From contig NZ_JACBYE010000005.1 of the NCBI RefSeq assembly GCF_013415325.1, positions 1 to 64,000 of the forward strand: DNA of 64,000 bases, written 5' to 3'. Origin of the DNA: Sanguibacter inulinus (GTDB taxonomy: Bacteria > Actinomycetota > Actinomycetes > Actinomycetales > Cellulomonadaceae). Position numbers and translations under genes: made by a program. The number at the start of each line of letters is the position of its first letter. Positions within the stretch are counted from its first letter, which is position 1. This document shows, one piece after another, positions 1-9,177 of this stretch. The notes beneath the pieces were generated by a model that saw only the letters and a program-made list of their open reading frames with translations, ran no database searches and was not told the origin of the DNA.

Positions 1-46
1 GCTCAGACCACGCTCCCGCCCGGGCAGGGCGGGGCGTGGTCTGAGC
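1..46 (+). terminator. Strong hairpin upstream of secD
   Basis: Bases 1-13 pair perfectly with 34-46 and 15-21 pair with 27-33, leaving one bulged T and a five-base loop. There is no T run after it. In related genomes yajC precedes secD, so this probably ends or attenuates transcription of a gene lying just outside the window. It could also be a processing or attenuation structure within a yajC-secD transcript. Confidence 0.55.
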
Positions 47-95
47 GCCTGTTGCCGCCCGAAGGCCAGGTGCGCGCACGAGAAGAGACACTCCG

Positions 96-2297
96 TTGGC
101 CACCACCAACCGCTCCACCTCCCGCCCGGGACGGACCCTCCTGGGGCTCGGGCTCATCGTCCTGGTCCTCTTCGCGACCATCGGCATCGGCGCATGGAAG
201 TCTGACGCGTCCTGGACGCCGAAGCTCGCGCTCGACCTCGAGGGCGGCACGCAGATCATCCTGCAGCCCGTCACGACCGACGGTCAGGAGGTGACGTCCG
301 AGGACATCAACCAGGCGATCGAGATCATCCGTCAGCGTGTCGACTCCTCGGGAGTCTCCGAGGCGGAGATCACCAGCCAGGGTGGCAGCAACATCGTGGT
401 GGCCCTCCCGGGGCGTCCGAGCGAGGCGACCCTCGACCTCGTGCGCGAGTCCGCGCAGATGCAGTTCCGGCCCGTCCTCTCCTTCGCGATGGTCACCCCG
501 TCCGTCGGCGAGGTCGAGGACCCCGCGGTCGGTCCGCTCGCCCCGACGGACGCGCCGACGACGGCGGCTCCGACGGATGCCGCCACCGAGCCTGCCGAGG
601 GAGCGACGACCGACCCCGCGGGCGAGGCCACGACGGACCCCGCCGGTTCAGGCGGGGGCGCGGCACTCGCGTCCACCGCGACCGACCCGGCGACAGCCCC
701 CGCGACCGAGGCCCCCGCGGACCCCGCCGTCGAGCCGACCGAGCCCGCTGTCGAGCCCACGGCTCCGGCGGCCACGACGCCGACGAACCCGAGCGACCTC
801 GCGCAGATCACCCCTGAGCTCGCCGCCGAGTTCCAGGCGCTGACCTGCACCCCCGACTCGAGCGCCGCGGGCACAGCCCCCAAGGACCCGGCGTCGCCGA
901 TCGCCGTCTGCTCGGTCGACGGCACGATGAAGTACATCCTCGGCCCGATGGAGATCGCCGGGACCGACATCGACAGCGCCTCCTCAGGCCTCCAGGTCAA
1001 CTCCCAGGGCGTCACGCTCAACACGTGGGCGGTCAACCTGCGCTTCACGGCTGCCGGGACCGACAAGTTCGCCGACGTCACCACGCGTCTGTCGACCCTG
1101 CCGACCTACACCACCTGGATCTCGACCGAGAACCCCACCCAGGCGCCGAACATGTTCGCCATGGTGCTCGACAACCAGGTGATCTCGGCCCCGGGCGTCA
1201 CGAGCACCATCCCTGACGGTCGCGCGGAGATCACCGGGTCCTTCACCCGCGAGACCGCCACGGCGCTCGCCAACCAGCTGAACTTCGGCGCGCTTCCGCT
1301 GACCTTCGAGGTGCAGAGCGAGCAGCAGATCTCGGCGACGCTCGGCAGCGAGCAGCTCGAGAAGGGCATGCTGGCCGGTCTCATCGGTCTCGCCCTCGTC
1401 GTCGTGTACTCGCTGTTCCAGTACCGCGCGCTCGGCCTGGTGACCGTGGCCTCGCTGCTCTTCGCCGGGGTGATCACCTACGGGCTCATCACGCTCCTCT
1501 CGTGGACGCAGGGCTACAGGCTCTCGCTCCCGGGTGTCGCAGGACTGATCGTCGCGATCGGCATCACGGCGGACTCCTTCATCGTGTACTTCGAACGCAT
1601 CCGTGACGAGCTGCGCGACGGTCGCTCCCTGACCTCGGCCGTCGACACCGGCTGGGACCGTGCACGCCGCACGATCTTGGCCTCGGACACCGTCAACTTC
1701 CTCGCGGCCGTCGTGCTCTACTTCCTCGCCGTCGGCGGGGTGCGCGGCTTCGCCTTCACCCTCGGTCTGACGACCCTGGTCGACCTCATCGTCGTGTTCT
1801 TCTTCACGCACCCGCTCATGAAGCTCCTGTCCAAGACGCGATTCTTCGCGGACGGCCACCCGGCCTCGGGCCTCGACCCGCACCGCCTGGGTGCCACGGG
1901 CGTCCGCTACGCGGGTCGTGGACGCGTCGTGCAGCCGTCGGTCTCGAAGACCGCTGGCTCGACGAGCCTGGCCAAGGACGAGAGCCCGGCCGAGGGCACG
2001 GGCAAGCGCCCGAAGAAGAAGCAGCTGGTCGGGGCAGGGGCTCCGGCTGCGGCCCGCCCGGCGATGACCATCGCCGAGCGTCGTGCAGCCGCCGCGGCAG
2101 CTGCGACGACCTCCTCGGAGGCTTCGACGCCCGCTGAGGCCACCGCAGCCGAGCCTGCTGCGACCGGCTCGGTCGCCGACGAGGCACAGGCCCAGGCACC
2201 CGAGAGCACGACAGCACCGACCGACGCACTGTCGGCAGACGAGACACGGACCGACGGCACGCCGGCGTCCGACGAGCGCAAGGACGGGAACCTCTGA
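96..2297 (+). CDS. secD: Protein translocase subunit SecD
   Basis: SecD works with SecF at the SecYEG channel and uses the proton gradient to help draw exported proteins across the membrane. The start is TTG, with AGAAGAGA about six bases upstream. A membrane helix lies near residues 14-33, followed by the D1 signature ALDLEGGTQ (about 45-53). The C-terminal RND-type membrane domain carries GLIVAIGITADSFIVYFERI. Two features make it long at 733 residues: a Thr/Pro/Ala/Glu-rich insert at about 133-233 in the periplasm-equivalent domain, and a Lys/Ala-rich cytoplasmic tail of about 130 residues. Its stop overlaps the secF start by one base (TGATG), so the two are translationally coupled. Confidence 0.97.
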   Translation: MATTNRSTSRPGRTLLGLGLIVLVLFATIGIGAWKSDASWTPKLALDLEGGTQIILQPVTTDGQEVTSEDINQAIEIIRQRVDSSGVSEAEITSQGGSNIVVALPGRPSEATLDLVRESAQMQFRPVLSFAMVTPSVGEVEDPAVGPLAPTDAPTTAAPTDAATEPAEGATTDPAGEATTDPAGSGGGAALASTATDPATAPATEAPADPAVEPTEPAVEPTAPAATTPTNPSDLAQITPELAAEFQALTCTPDSSAAGTAPKDPASPIAVCSVDGTMKYILGPMEIAGTDIDSASSGLQVNSQGVTLNTWAVNLRFTAAGTDKFADVTTRLSTLPTYTTWISTENPTQAPNMFAMVLDNQVISAPGVTSTIPDGRAEITGSFTRETATALANQLNFGALPLTFEVQSEQQISATLGSEQLEKGMLAGLIGLALVVVYSLFQYRALGLVTVASLLFAGVITYGLITLLSWTQGYRLSLPGVAGLIVAIGITADSFIVYFERIRDELRDGRSLTSAVDTGWDRARRTILASDTVNFLAAVVLYFLAVGGVRGFAFTLGLTTLVDLIVVFFFTHPLMKLLSKTRFFADGHPASGLDPHRLGATGVRYAGRGRVVQPSVSKTAGSTSLAKDESPAEGTGKRPKKKQLVGAGAPAAARPAMTIAERRAAAAAAATTSSEASTPAEATAAEPAATGSVADEAQAQAPESTTAPTDALSADETRTDGTPASDERKDGNL

Positions 2298-3412
2298 TGG
2301 CCGTCGGATTCGCCCAGTGGGGCAACGACCTCTACACAGGCCGGACGTCGTACGACATCGTCGGCAAGCGCCGCAAGTTCTACATCGTCTCGATCGTCCT
2401 CGTGGTGCTCAGCCTCGTGGTGCTCCTGACCCGTGGTTTCAACCTCGGCATCGAGTTCCGCGGCGGCTCTGAGTTCACGGTCTCCGGTCTGACGAGCCTC
2501 AGCCAGCAGGAGGCTGCGGACGCCGTGGCCTCGGTCGCGCCGACCGAGCAGCCGCGCATCTCGAGCGTCGGGGCGACCTCCCTGCGCATCCAGACCGCCG
2601 AGCTCGGCGAAGACGAGGTGGTCGCGGTCCGCGACGCCCTCGCCTCCGCCTACGGCGTGAGCGCCGACGAGGTGACGAGCTCCTTCATCGGACCTTCGTG
2701 GGGCGCCGACGTGTCCAAGAAGGCCATCACGGGACTCGTGGTCTTCCTCGTGCTCGTCGGGCTGGTCATGTCCGCCTACTTCCGTGCGTGGCGCATGGCG
2801 GCAGCGGCGCTCGTCGCGCTCTTCCACGACCTCGTCATCACGGCGGGCGTGTACGCGCTCATCGGCTGGGAGGTCACCCCGGCGACGGTGATCGGCTTCC
2901 TCACGATCTTGGGCTACTCGATCTACGACACCGTCGTGGTCTTCGACAAGGTGCGCGAGAACACCGCGGGGATCACCGACCAGACCCGCAGCACCTACGC
3001 CGAGCGCGCGAACCTGGCCGTCAACCAGACCCTGGTCCGCTCGATCAACACGTCGGTCGTCGCGCTGCTGCCCGTGGCCTCGATCCTCTTCATCGGTGCG
3101 TTCATCCTCGGGGCCGGCACGCTGCGCGACATCGCCCTCGCGCTGTTCATCGGCATGGCCGTCGGCACGTACTCGTCGATCTTCCTCGCCACGCCGCTCG
3201 AGGTCACGCTGCGCACCAGCGAGCCGACGATCGCGAAGCACACGGCGCTCGTGCTCGAGAAGCGCCGCGAGGCCCTCGCCGCCGGGACCGACGCCTCCGG
3301 GCAGCCCGTGGCCGGGACGCCTGACGCCAAGATCCAGCTCGTCGGTCAGCTGAGCCCGGGCTCGCACCAGGGTCACGCGGCCCAGCCGCGTCGTCGCAAG
3401 GGTTCACGATGA
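2297..3412 (+). CDS. secF: Protein translocase subunit SecF
   Basis: This is the partner of SecD in the accessory complex of the Sec translocase. The 371-residue protein has a first helix near residues 27-47, the characteristic GIEFRGGSEF element just after it, and a C-terminal six-helix domain with GYSIYDTVVVFDKVRE. The tail after the last helix is basic and about 60 residues long. Length and motifs are normal for actinobacterial SecF. The gene overlaps secD at its start and apt at its end (ATGA), so the three form one transcription unit. Confidence 0.97.
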   Translation: MAVGFAQWGNDLYTGRTSYDIVGKRRKFYIVSIVLVVLSLVVLLTRGFNLGIEFRGGSEFTVSGLTSLSQQEAADAVASVAPTEQPRISSVGATSLRIQTAELGEDEVVAVRDALASAYGVSADEVTSSFIGPSWGADVSKKAITGLVVFLVLVGLVMSAYFRAWRMAAAALVALFHDLVITAGVYALIGWEVTPATVIGFLTILGYSIYDTVVVFDKVRENTAGITDQTRSTYAERANLAVNQTLVRSINTSVVALLPVASILFIGAFILGAGTLRDIALALFIGMAVGTYSSIFLATPLEVTLRTSEPTIAKHTALVLEKRREALAAGTDASGQPVAGTPDAKIQLVGQLSPGSHQGHAAQPRRRKGSR

Positions 3413-3948
3413 CCGCCCGCACCATGTCGGACGCCGAGCTCTCAGGCTTCGTCCGGGACGTCCCGGACTACCCGAACGACGGCATCATGTTCAAGGACAT
3501 CACCGGTCTGCTCGTCGACCCGAAGGCGCTCTCCGAGGCTGTCGAGAGGCTCGCAGCCCTGGTGCCCGACGACGTCGACCTCGTCTCGGGCATGGAGGCG
3601 CGTGGCTTCATCGTCGGCGCCGCCCTCGCCTTCAGGCTCGGTGTCGGCTTCGTGCCCGTGCGCAAGGCCGGCAAGCTGCCGCCGCCCACCCGCAGCCTCA
3701 CCTACGGGCTCGAGTACGGGGAGGCGACGGTCGAGATCCGCGAGGGCACTGTCCCGGCCGGCGCGCGCGTGATGCTCGTCGACGACGTCCTGGCGACAGG
3801 TGGCACGGCCGCGGCAGGTGCCGAGCTGCTCGAGCAGCTCGGGGCCGAGGTCGTCGGCCTCGCGTTCCTGCTCGAGCTCGAGGGCCTGGGCGGCCGCGAG
3901 AGGCTGGCCGGGCGCTCCGTGTCCACGGTGCTGCTGGCCGGGTCGTAG
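3409..3948 (+). CDS. apt: Adenine phosphoribosyltransferase
   Basis: It converts adenine and PRPP to AMP and pyrophosphate in purine salvage. The 179-residue protein has the PRPP-binding signature [14 protein letters not shown] near residues 121-134 and the amino-terminal FRDVPDYP-like element seen here as [18 protein letters not shown]. The chosen ATG overlaps the secF stop as ATGA. A second in-frame ATG five codons later (3424) is also possible. The position between secF and rel is the common actinobacterial arrangement. Confidence 0.95.
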   Translation: MTARTMSDAELSGFVRDVPDYPNDGIMFKDITGLLVDPKALSEAVERLAALVPDDVDLVSGMEARGFIVGAALAFRLGVGFVPVRKAGKLPPPTRSLTYGLEYGEATVEIREGTVPAGARVMLVDDVLATGGTAAAGAELLEQLGAEVVGLAFLLELEGLGGRERLAGRSVSTVLLAGS

Positions 3949-3994
3949 AATCGCATCTTCGGGGCTCGACCCGATGCCGGACGAGGAGGCGCGC

Positions 3995-6322
3995 ATGACT
4001 GAGGACACCCGCTCGACAGACGCGCCCACCGAGCCCGCGGCCGTGACCACGCCGCCGCTCGGCATCAGCTCGGCCAGCCGGGTCAGGTCGCGCCTCGTGC
4101 GCTTCGGCTCGCGCCACGCCGTCGGGACGCCGGCCCTCGAGCCGTTGCTGCGCGCTGTCCGCGCCAACCACCCCAAGGCCGACGTCTCGATCATCGAGCG
4201 TGCCTACGTCACGGCCGAGAAGGCCCATCGCGGCCAGATGCGCAAGAGCGGCGACCCGTACATCACGCACCCCGTCGCCGTCTCGACCATCCTCGCCGAG
4301 CTCGGCATGACCCCGCCGACGCTCGCCGCGGCCCTCCTGCACGACACTGTCGAAGACACCGACTACTCCCTCGACCAGCTGCGCCGCGACTACGGCGACG
4401 AGATCGCCATGCTCGTCGACGGCGTCACCAAGCTCGACAAGGTCACCTACGGGGACGCCGCGCAGGCCGAGACCGTCCGCAAGATGGTCGTCGCGATGGC
4501 GCGCGACATCCGCGTGCTCGTCATCAAGCTGGCGGACCGCCTGCACAACGCCCGTACCTGGAAGTTCGTGCCCTCGTCGTCGGCGCAGCGCAAGGCGCGC
4601 GAGACCATCGAGATCTACGCGCCTCTCGCGCACAGGCTCGGCATGAACACCATCAAGTGGGAGCTCGAAGACCTCTCCTTCCAGACCCTCTACCCCAAGG
4701 TCTACGACGAGATCGTGCACCTGGTGAGCGAGCGCGCCCCGGCCCGCGAGGAGTACCTCGCCCTCGTCCGCGAGCAGATCACGGCCGACCTCCGGTCGTC
4801 GAAGATCAAGGCGACGGTCACCGGCCGGCCGAAGCACTACTACTCGATCTACCAGAAGATGATCGTGCGCGGCCACGACTTCGCCGACATCTACGACCTC
4901 GTGGGCACCCGGGTCCTCGTCGACTCGGTGCGTGACTGCTACGCGACCCTCGGAGCCCTGCACGCGCGGTGGAACCCCGTCCCCGGGCGTTTCAAGGACT
5001 ACATCGCGATGCCGAAGTTCAACATGTACCAGTCGCTGCACACCACGGTGATCGGGCCTGGCGGCAAGCCTGTCGAGATCCAGATCCGGACGCACGAGAT
5101 GCACCGGCGTGCGGAGTACGGCGTCGCGGCCCACTGGAAGTACAAAGAGGCTGCCAAGGACGGCGCCGACGCTGCGGGCAACGACATGCAGTGGCTGCGT
5201 CAGCTCGTCGACTGGCAGCGGGAGACCGCCGACCCGTCGGAGTTCCTGGACTCGCTGCGCTTCGAGATCAGCGGCGCCGAGGTCTACGTCTTCACACCGA
5301 AGGGCGATGTCGTCGCCCTTCCCGCTGGGTCGACCCCCGTGGACTTCGCGTACACGGTCCACACCGAGGTCGGGCACCGGACCATGGGTGCGCGTGTCAA
5401 CGGGCGCCTCGTGCCGCTCGACTCGGCGCTCGACAACGGCGACGTGGTCGACGTGCTCACGTCGAAGTCTGAGACCGCCGGGCCGAGCCGCGACTGGATG
5501 GCCTTCGTCAAGAGCCCTCGTGCCAAGAACAAGATTCGCCAGTGGTTCTCCAAGGAGCGCCGCGAAGAGGCCATCGAGCAGGGCAAGGACGCGATCGCGA
5601 AGGCGATGCGCAAGCAGAACCTGCCGATCCAGCGGATCCTCTCGCACGAGTCGATCGTCACGACCGCGCACGAGATGCGTTTCGCCGACGTCTCCGCGCT
5701 CTACGCCGCCGTCGGCGAGGGGCAGCTCTCGGCCGCGAACGTCGTGCACAAGCTCGTCCAGGCCATGGGCGGCGAGGACAACAATGCCGAAGACCTCGCC
5801 GAGATCGCCCGACCCGGGCACCCGCAGCGACGCGCACGCACGGGAGACCCGGGCGTCATCGTCAAGGGTGTCGACGACATCTGGGTCAAGCTCGCCAAGT
5901 GCTGCACCCCTGTCCCCGGAGACAAGATCGTCGGATTCATCACGCGCGGCCAGGGTGTCAGCGTGCACAGGACGGACTGCGCGAACTTCGAGGCTCTCAA
6001 GTCGCAGCCCGAGCGGATCGTCGACGTCGAGTGGACGACGGGCAGCAGCGCGCTGTTCCTCGTGCAGATCCAGGTCGAGGCGCTCGACAGGTCTCGTCTG
6101 CTCTCCGACGTCACCCGGGTGCTGTCGGACCACCACGTCAACATCCTCTCGGCGACGGTCTCGACGTCGAGCGACAGGGTCGCGCTGTCGAAGTTCGTCT
6201 TCGAGATGGCCGAGCCCGGGCACCTCGCCTCGGTCCTCACGGCTGTGCGCAAGATCGACGGCGTGTTCGACGTCTACCGCATCACCGGCTCCAAGGCTGC
6301 CGAGAACGTGGTGCACGCCTGA
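3995..6322 (+). CDS. rel: Bifunctional (p)ppGpp synthetase/hydrolase Rel
   Basis: Rel makes and degrades the alarmone (p)ppGpp in the stringent response. I start it at the ATG preceded by GAGGAGG. A farther ATG at 3974 has no clear ribosome site. In the 775-residue product the HD hydrolase box LLHDTVEDT lies near 114-122 and the synthetase element [13 protein letters not shown] near 277. The TGS domain begins near 430, and a C-terminal ACT domain starts around 687. The intact HD motif supports hydrolase activity and the synthetase motif looks complete, so this is a long bifunctional enzyme as expected in actinobacteria. It follows apt after 46 bases. Confidence 0.96.
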   Translation: MTEDTRSTDAPTEPAAVTTPPLGISSASRVRSRLVRFGSRHAVGTPALEPLLRAVRANHPKADVSIIERAYVTAEKAHRGQMRKSGDPYITHPVAVSTILAELGMTPPTLAAALLHDTVEDTDYSLDQLRRDYGDEIAMLVDGVTKLDKVTYGDAAQAETVRKMVVAMARDIRVLVIKLADRLHNARTWKFVPSSSAQRKARETIEIYAPLAHRLGMNTIKWELEDLSFQTLYPKVYDEIVHLVSERAPAREEYLALVREQITADLRSSKIKATVTGRPKHYYSIYQKMIVRGHDFADIYDLVGTRVLVDSVRDCYATLGALHARWNPVPGRFKDYIAMPKFNMYQSLHTTVIGPGGKPVEIQIRTHEMHRRAEYGVAAHWKYKEAAKDGADAAGNDMQWLRQLVDWQRETADPSEFLDSLRFEISGAEVYVFTPKGDVVALPAGSTPVDFAYTVHTEVGHRTMGARVNGRLVPLDSALDNGDVVDVLTSKSETAGPSRDWMAFVKSPRAKNKIRQWFSKERREEAIEQGKDAIAKAMRKQNLPIQRILSHESIVTTAHEMRFADVSALYAAVGEGQLSAANVVHKLVQAMGGEDNNAEDLAEIARPGHPQRRARTGDPGVIVKGVDDIWVKLAKCCTPVPGDKIVGFITRGQGVSVHRTDCANFEALKSQPERIVDVEWTTGSSALFLVQIQVEALDRSRLLSDVTRVLSDHHVNILSATVSTSSDRVALSKFVFEMAEPGHLASVLTAVRKIDGVFDVYRITGSKAAENVVHA

Positions 6323-6369
6323 CCTGAGTCTCCGACCGGCTGGCTCCCGGCCCGTGGCCGCTCGACCGA

Positions 6370-6399
6370 CGGACGCTCCGGCTGCCGCTCGAGCGTCCG
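6370..6399 (+). terminator. Hairpin downstream of rel
   Basis: CGGACGCTC at 6370-6378 pairs with GAGCGTCCG at 6391-6399 around a 12-base loop. It lies between rel and a convergent minus-strand gene, so it may serve both. It has no T tract, as is usual in high-GC actinobacteria. Confidence 0.45.
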
Positions 6400-6456
6400 G
6401 CGATCGAGCGGCTCCCGGTCGACCGGCTCTCTGGTGATCGGGGGACCGCTGTCCGG

Positions 6457-7062
6457 CTAGACGTCAGACGTGCCGAGAGCGACCAGGGTTGCTGCCTCGA
6501 TCCTGCGGACCGCCTGCAGCGACCCGCGCCAGCCGGTGACGCGCCTGAGCTCCGCCATGCCTGCAAGCAGGTCTGCCCCACTCGTCCGCAGCCTGACGAG
6601 ATCTCGGGCCGCCTCGGCACCTGTCGACCAGGTGGCGACGTCCATCGCGGTGCGCACCGGGCTGGTGACTGGGAGGTCTCCGACCAGCACCACGTCCCAG
6701 GGACGCAGCGACGTCTGGACGGGCTCGAGACCAGGCATCGACCGAGGCCGTGAGGTACCCGGCCTGTAGACGACCCCGACCCGTCGCGGCGGGGTCGGCG
6801 GAGGTCCACCGGCGTGGATCCACACAGCCCAGGCCCGGGCGACCACCACACCTGCTGGCACAGCACCCACCAGCGTCTGAGCACGGTCGGCAGGGGTCGG
6901 CGTGACGCCCGCGAGCAGCGCGAAGCCTGGGCGGAGCTCGACGACAGCGCCGTCGCGGCAGAGCACCTGCCAGGTGACCCGCGAGCAGCCCAGCGACGCG
7001 GGGGAGAGCATCCGTCCCACCTCGGGCGGGTGACGGAGCAGCTCGCTGAGGGTGGGGGGCAC
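6457..7062 (-). CDS. AbiEi-like hypothetical protein
   Basis: I cannot give it a firm function. The 201-residue product starts at a GTG (PPTLSELLRHPPEVGRML follows). It has an organisation seen in actinobacterial proteins related to the AbiEi antitoxin: an amino-terminal helical region, a middle part with RAWAVWIHAG, then VLVGDLPVTSPVRTAMDVA near residues 131-149, the most recognisable motif. No cognate AbiEii-type nucleotidyltransferase toxin lies beside it, so it is an orphan here. The frame stays open far upstream, but that part is antisense-like shadow of the DUF349 gene. A hairpin separates it from the DUF349 gene, 104 bases upstream. Confidence 0.55.
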   Translation of the reverse strand: MPPTLSELLRHPPEVGRMLSPASLGCSRVTWQVLCRDGAVVELRPGFALLAGVTPTPADRAQTLVGAVPAGVVVARAWAVWIHAGGPPPTPPRRVGVVYRPGTSRPRSMPGLEPVQTSLRPWDVVLVGDLPVTSPVRTAMDVATWSTGAEAARDLVRLRTSGADLLAGMAELRRVTGWRGSLQAVRRIEAATLVALGTSDV

Positions 7063-7097
7063 GGGCTCACCCTGCCCGTCACGGCCAGCAGACGCCA

Positions 7098-7132
7098 GAG
7101 GCGGTGCCCGTCCTGTGGACGGGCACCGCCTC
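7098..7132 (-). terminator. Terminator after the DUF349 gene
   Basis: Sixteen bases (7098-7113) pair perfectly with 7117-7132 around a three-base loop. It lies 34 bases beyond the stop of the DUF349 gene and just upstream of the AbiEi-like gene, so it should separate their expression. There is no T run. Confidence 0.75.
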
Positions 7133-7166
7133 CGGTGCTGAGCTGTCTCGCTCTGGAGCTCGGGTG

Positions 7167-8894
7167 TCAGCCCTGAGCGTCCTCGGCAGCCTTGACGACC
7201 TGCTCGAGCCAGGACCGGCGTGCCTCGAGGGCCGCCTCGGCGTCCTTGATCTTGCGAGCGTCGCCCTTGGCCTGGGCCTTGGCGAGGTCTTCCTCGAGCC
7301 CGACGATCGCGGCCTCGAGCTGCGCGGCCGCACCCTCGGCGCGCGCACGCGTCTCGGGGTTGGTCCGCGTCCACTTGGCCTGCTCCGCGTCGCGGACGGC
7401 GGTCTCGACGGCGCGCATGCGGCCCTCGACACGCTGCACGTCGCCACGCGGGACCTTGCCTGCGGCTTCCCAGCGGTCCTGCAGCGTGCGCAGGGTGACC
7501 TTGGCCTGAGCCAGGTCCTTCACGGGGACGAGCGCCTCGGCCTCGGCCAGGATGGCCTCCTTGACGACGAGGTTCTCGCCGTACTCGGCGTCGATCTCCG
7601 CGTTGGAGGCGTCGCGGGCCGCGAAGAACGCGTCCTGAGCGGCGCGGAAGCGGGCCCACAGCGCGTCGTCGTCCTTGCGGTTCGCACGGCCAGCGGACTT
7701 CCACCGGGCCATGAGGTCGCGGTAGGCACCTGCCGTCGCGCCCCACTCGGTGCTGGTCGAGAGCTTCTCGGCCTCCTCGACCAGAGCAGCCTTGGTGGCC
7801 TTGGCCCCGGAGTTCTGCTTCTCGAGCTCGGCGAAGAAGTGCCGGCGCTCACGGTCGAAGGTGGTCCGGGCGTGGCTGAACCTCTTCCACAGGGCCTCTT
7901 CGCTCGGGCGGTCCAGACGCGGTCCGTTGCGCTGGGCGTCCTTCCACGTGTCGAGGAGCGAGCGGAGCTCTTCGCCGGCGGGCTTCCACTGGATGCGTGA
8001 GGGGTCGGTCGAGGCGAGCTTCTCGGCAGCCTCGACGATCGCGGTGCGGGCGGCGAGGGCCACGGCCTTGGCGGCCGAGCGCTCCTGCTCGAGCTCGGCG
8101 CGGCGACCGGCCGCGACGGTGCGCAGCGCCTCGACGCGGGCGCGGAGCCCGTCGAGGTCTCCGACGGCAGCGGGCTCGGCCACCTCGGCGCCGAGCTTGG
8201 CGAGGGTCGAGTCGATCTCCTTGGTCGTGAGGTCGGCGGTGCCGAGGCGAGCCTCGAAGAGCGCGACCTTCGCCTGGAGGTCGAGGAACCGTCGCACGTA
8301 CAGGCCGATGGCCTCGTCCGTCGAGACACCGGGGAACTGGCCCACGGTGCGCTCTCCAGCGGCCTCGGTCACGTAGACCGTGCCGTCCTCCTCCACACGA
8401 CCGAAGGCGAGGGCGGCCTGGGTCTGGGCGCTCTCGTCAGGGGCCGGTGCGGAGGGCTGCTCCGTGGCGGCGCTCGGCGTCGCGACGGCCTGCGGACGCG
8501 CCGCGGGACGTGGGACCGGGCGCGGGACGGGACGAGGAGTCGGGCGGGACGAGGCAGCTGGTGCCTCGGGAGCCGCTGCCGGCTCTGCGGCGGCGGTCGC
8601 TGCCTCGGGTGCCTCGGGCGCCTCAGGTGCGGCGCTGTCTGCGGTGGTCGCCTCGTCCGCGGGTGCGTCCCCCTCAGGCGCGGACGGCTCGGCTGCGGCC
8701 GGCTCTGCGGCCGAGGGCTCTGCGGCCGGCGCGTCGTCCGCCGGTGCGTCCTCGACCTTCTCGGCGACGGCTGCTGCCTCGGCAGGAGCCTCGTCAGCCT
8801 GGGGCTGCTGCGTGGTCGACGCTCCCTGAGCGTCGTCTGCTGTCGCTGCAGCGTCCGGGACGGCATCCGTCGTGCTGTCGGTGCTCTCGCTCAT
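7167..8894 (-). CDS. DUF349 domain-containing protein
   Basis: The function of this family is not established. The 575-residue product begins with about 150 acidic, Ala/Pro/Glu-rich residues that look disordered. A helical region with at least three DUF349 repeats follows, each centred on a Trp and a basic strip (TWKDAQRNGPR, RWKSAGRANRKDDDALW, RWEAAGKVPRGD). The start ATG is preceded by AAGGAG. It is transcribed away from hisS, across a 283-base spacer that holds no gene. DUF349 genes next to rel and hisS are common in actinobacteria. Its size and charge suggest an intracellular RNA- or protein-binding role, which is inference only. Confidence 0.85.
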   Translation of the reverse strand: MSESTDSTTDAVPDAAATADDAQGASTTQQPQADEAPAEAAAVAEKVEDAPADDAPAAEPSAAEPAAAEPSAPEGDAPADEATTADSAAPEAPEAPEAATAAAEPAAAPEAPAASSRPTPRPVPRPVPRPAARPQAVATPSAATEQPSAPAPDESAQTQAALAFGRVEEDGTVYVTEAAGERTVGQFPGVSTDEAIGLYVRRFLDLQAKVALFEARLGTADLTTKEIDSTLAKLGAEVAEPAAVGDLDGLRARVEALRTVAAGRRAELEQERSAAKAVALAARTAIVEAAEKLASTDPSRIQWKPAGEELRSLLDTWKDAQRNGPRLDRPSEEALWKRFSHARTTFDRERRHFFAELEKQNSGAKATKAALVEEAEKLSTSTEWGATAGAYRDLMARWKSAGRANRKDDDALWARFRAAQDAFFAARDASNAEIDAEYGENLVVKEAILAEAEALVPVKDLAQAKVTLRTLQDRWEAAGKVPRGDVQRVEGRMRAVETAVRDAEQAKWTRTNPETRARAEGAAAQLEAAIVGLEEDLAKAQAKGDARKIKDAEAALEARRSWLEQVVKAAEDAQG

Positions 8895-9036
8895 TGGGGC
8901 TCAACTCCTTGGATGATGGCTCCTGCGCGCAAGACGAGCTCCCGCGGGGCCAGCGACTGCCTGGGGTGCCCCAGGCCGATGTGTGCGATCCGTCCGTGAG
9001 CGCGCGCAGGCCGCGCCCGCACCACGGACTGCCCAC

Positions 9037-9042
9037 AGTCTA
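9037..9042 (-). promoter_or_regulatory. Probable -10 box of the DUF349 gene
   Basis: On the minus strand this reads TAGACT, the same -10 sequence found before aspS, rpsD, efp and rpoZ. It would give a leader of roughly 135 bases. No convincing -35 box is visible. The neighbouring stretch at 9041-9080 is less GC-rich than its surroundings and may also hold the divergent hisS promoter. Confidence 0.4.
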
Positions 9043-9177
9043 GGGAAGTATGCGCCGATGTGCTGACGTATTTCACAGTCGTCGCGCGCCTGAGGGCTCG
9101 CGAGGGTCGCGCAGGGAGCGGCGGGGGCCGGTCACCGTGCTCGGAGGGGACCGGGAGTTCTGGAAGAATGTCGTCTC

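Noticed and set aside
3698-6316. A minus-strand open frame of about 870 codons opposite rel
   Set aside because: It is a shadow of the rel gene caused by GC-rich third positions. There is no family motif and no ribosome site.
7063-7746. An amino-terminal extension of the AbiEi-like gene reaching into the DUF349 gene
   Set aside because: The extra 228 codons encode Arg/Gly-rich sequence on the same strand as, but out of frame with, DUF349, and they cross a strong terminator.
8400-8890. Repetitive GC-rich sequence at the start of the DUF349 gene, considered as a tandem repeat or CRISPR
   Set aside because: It is coding for an Ala/Pro/Glu-rich disordered segment with no constant repeat unit or spacing.
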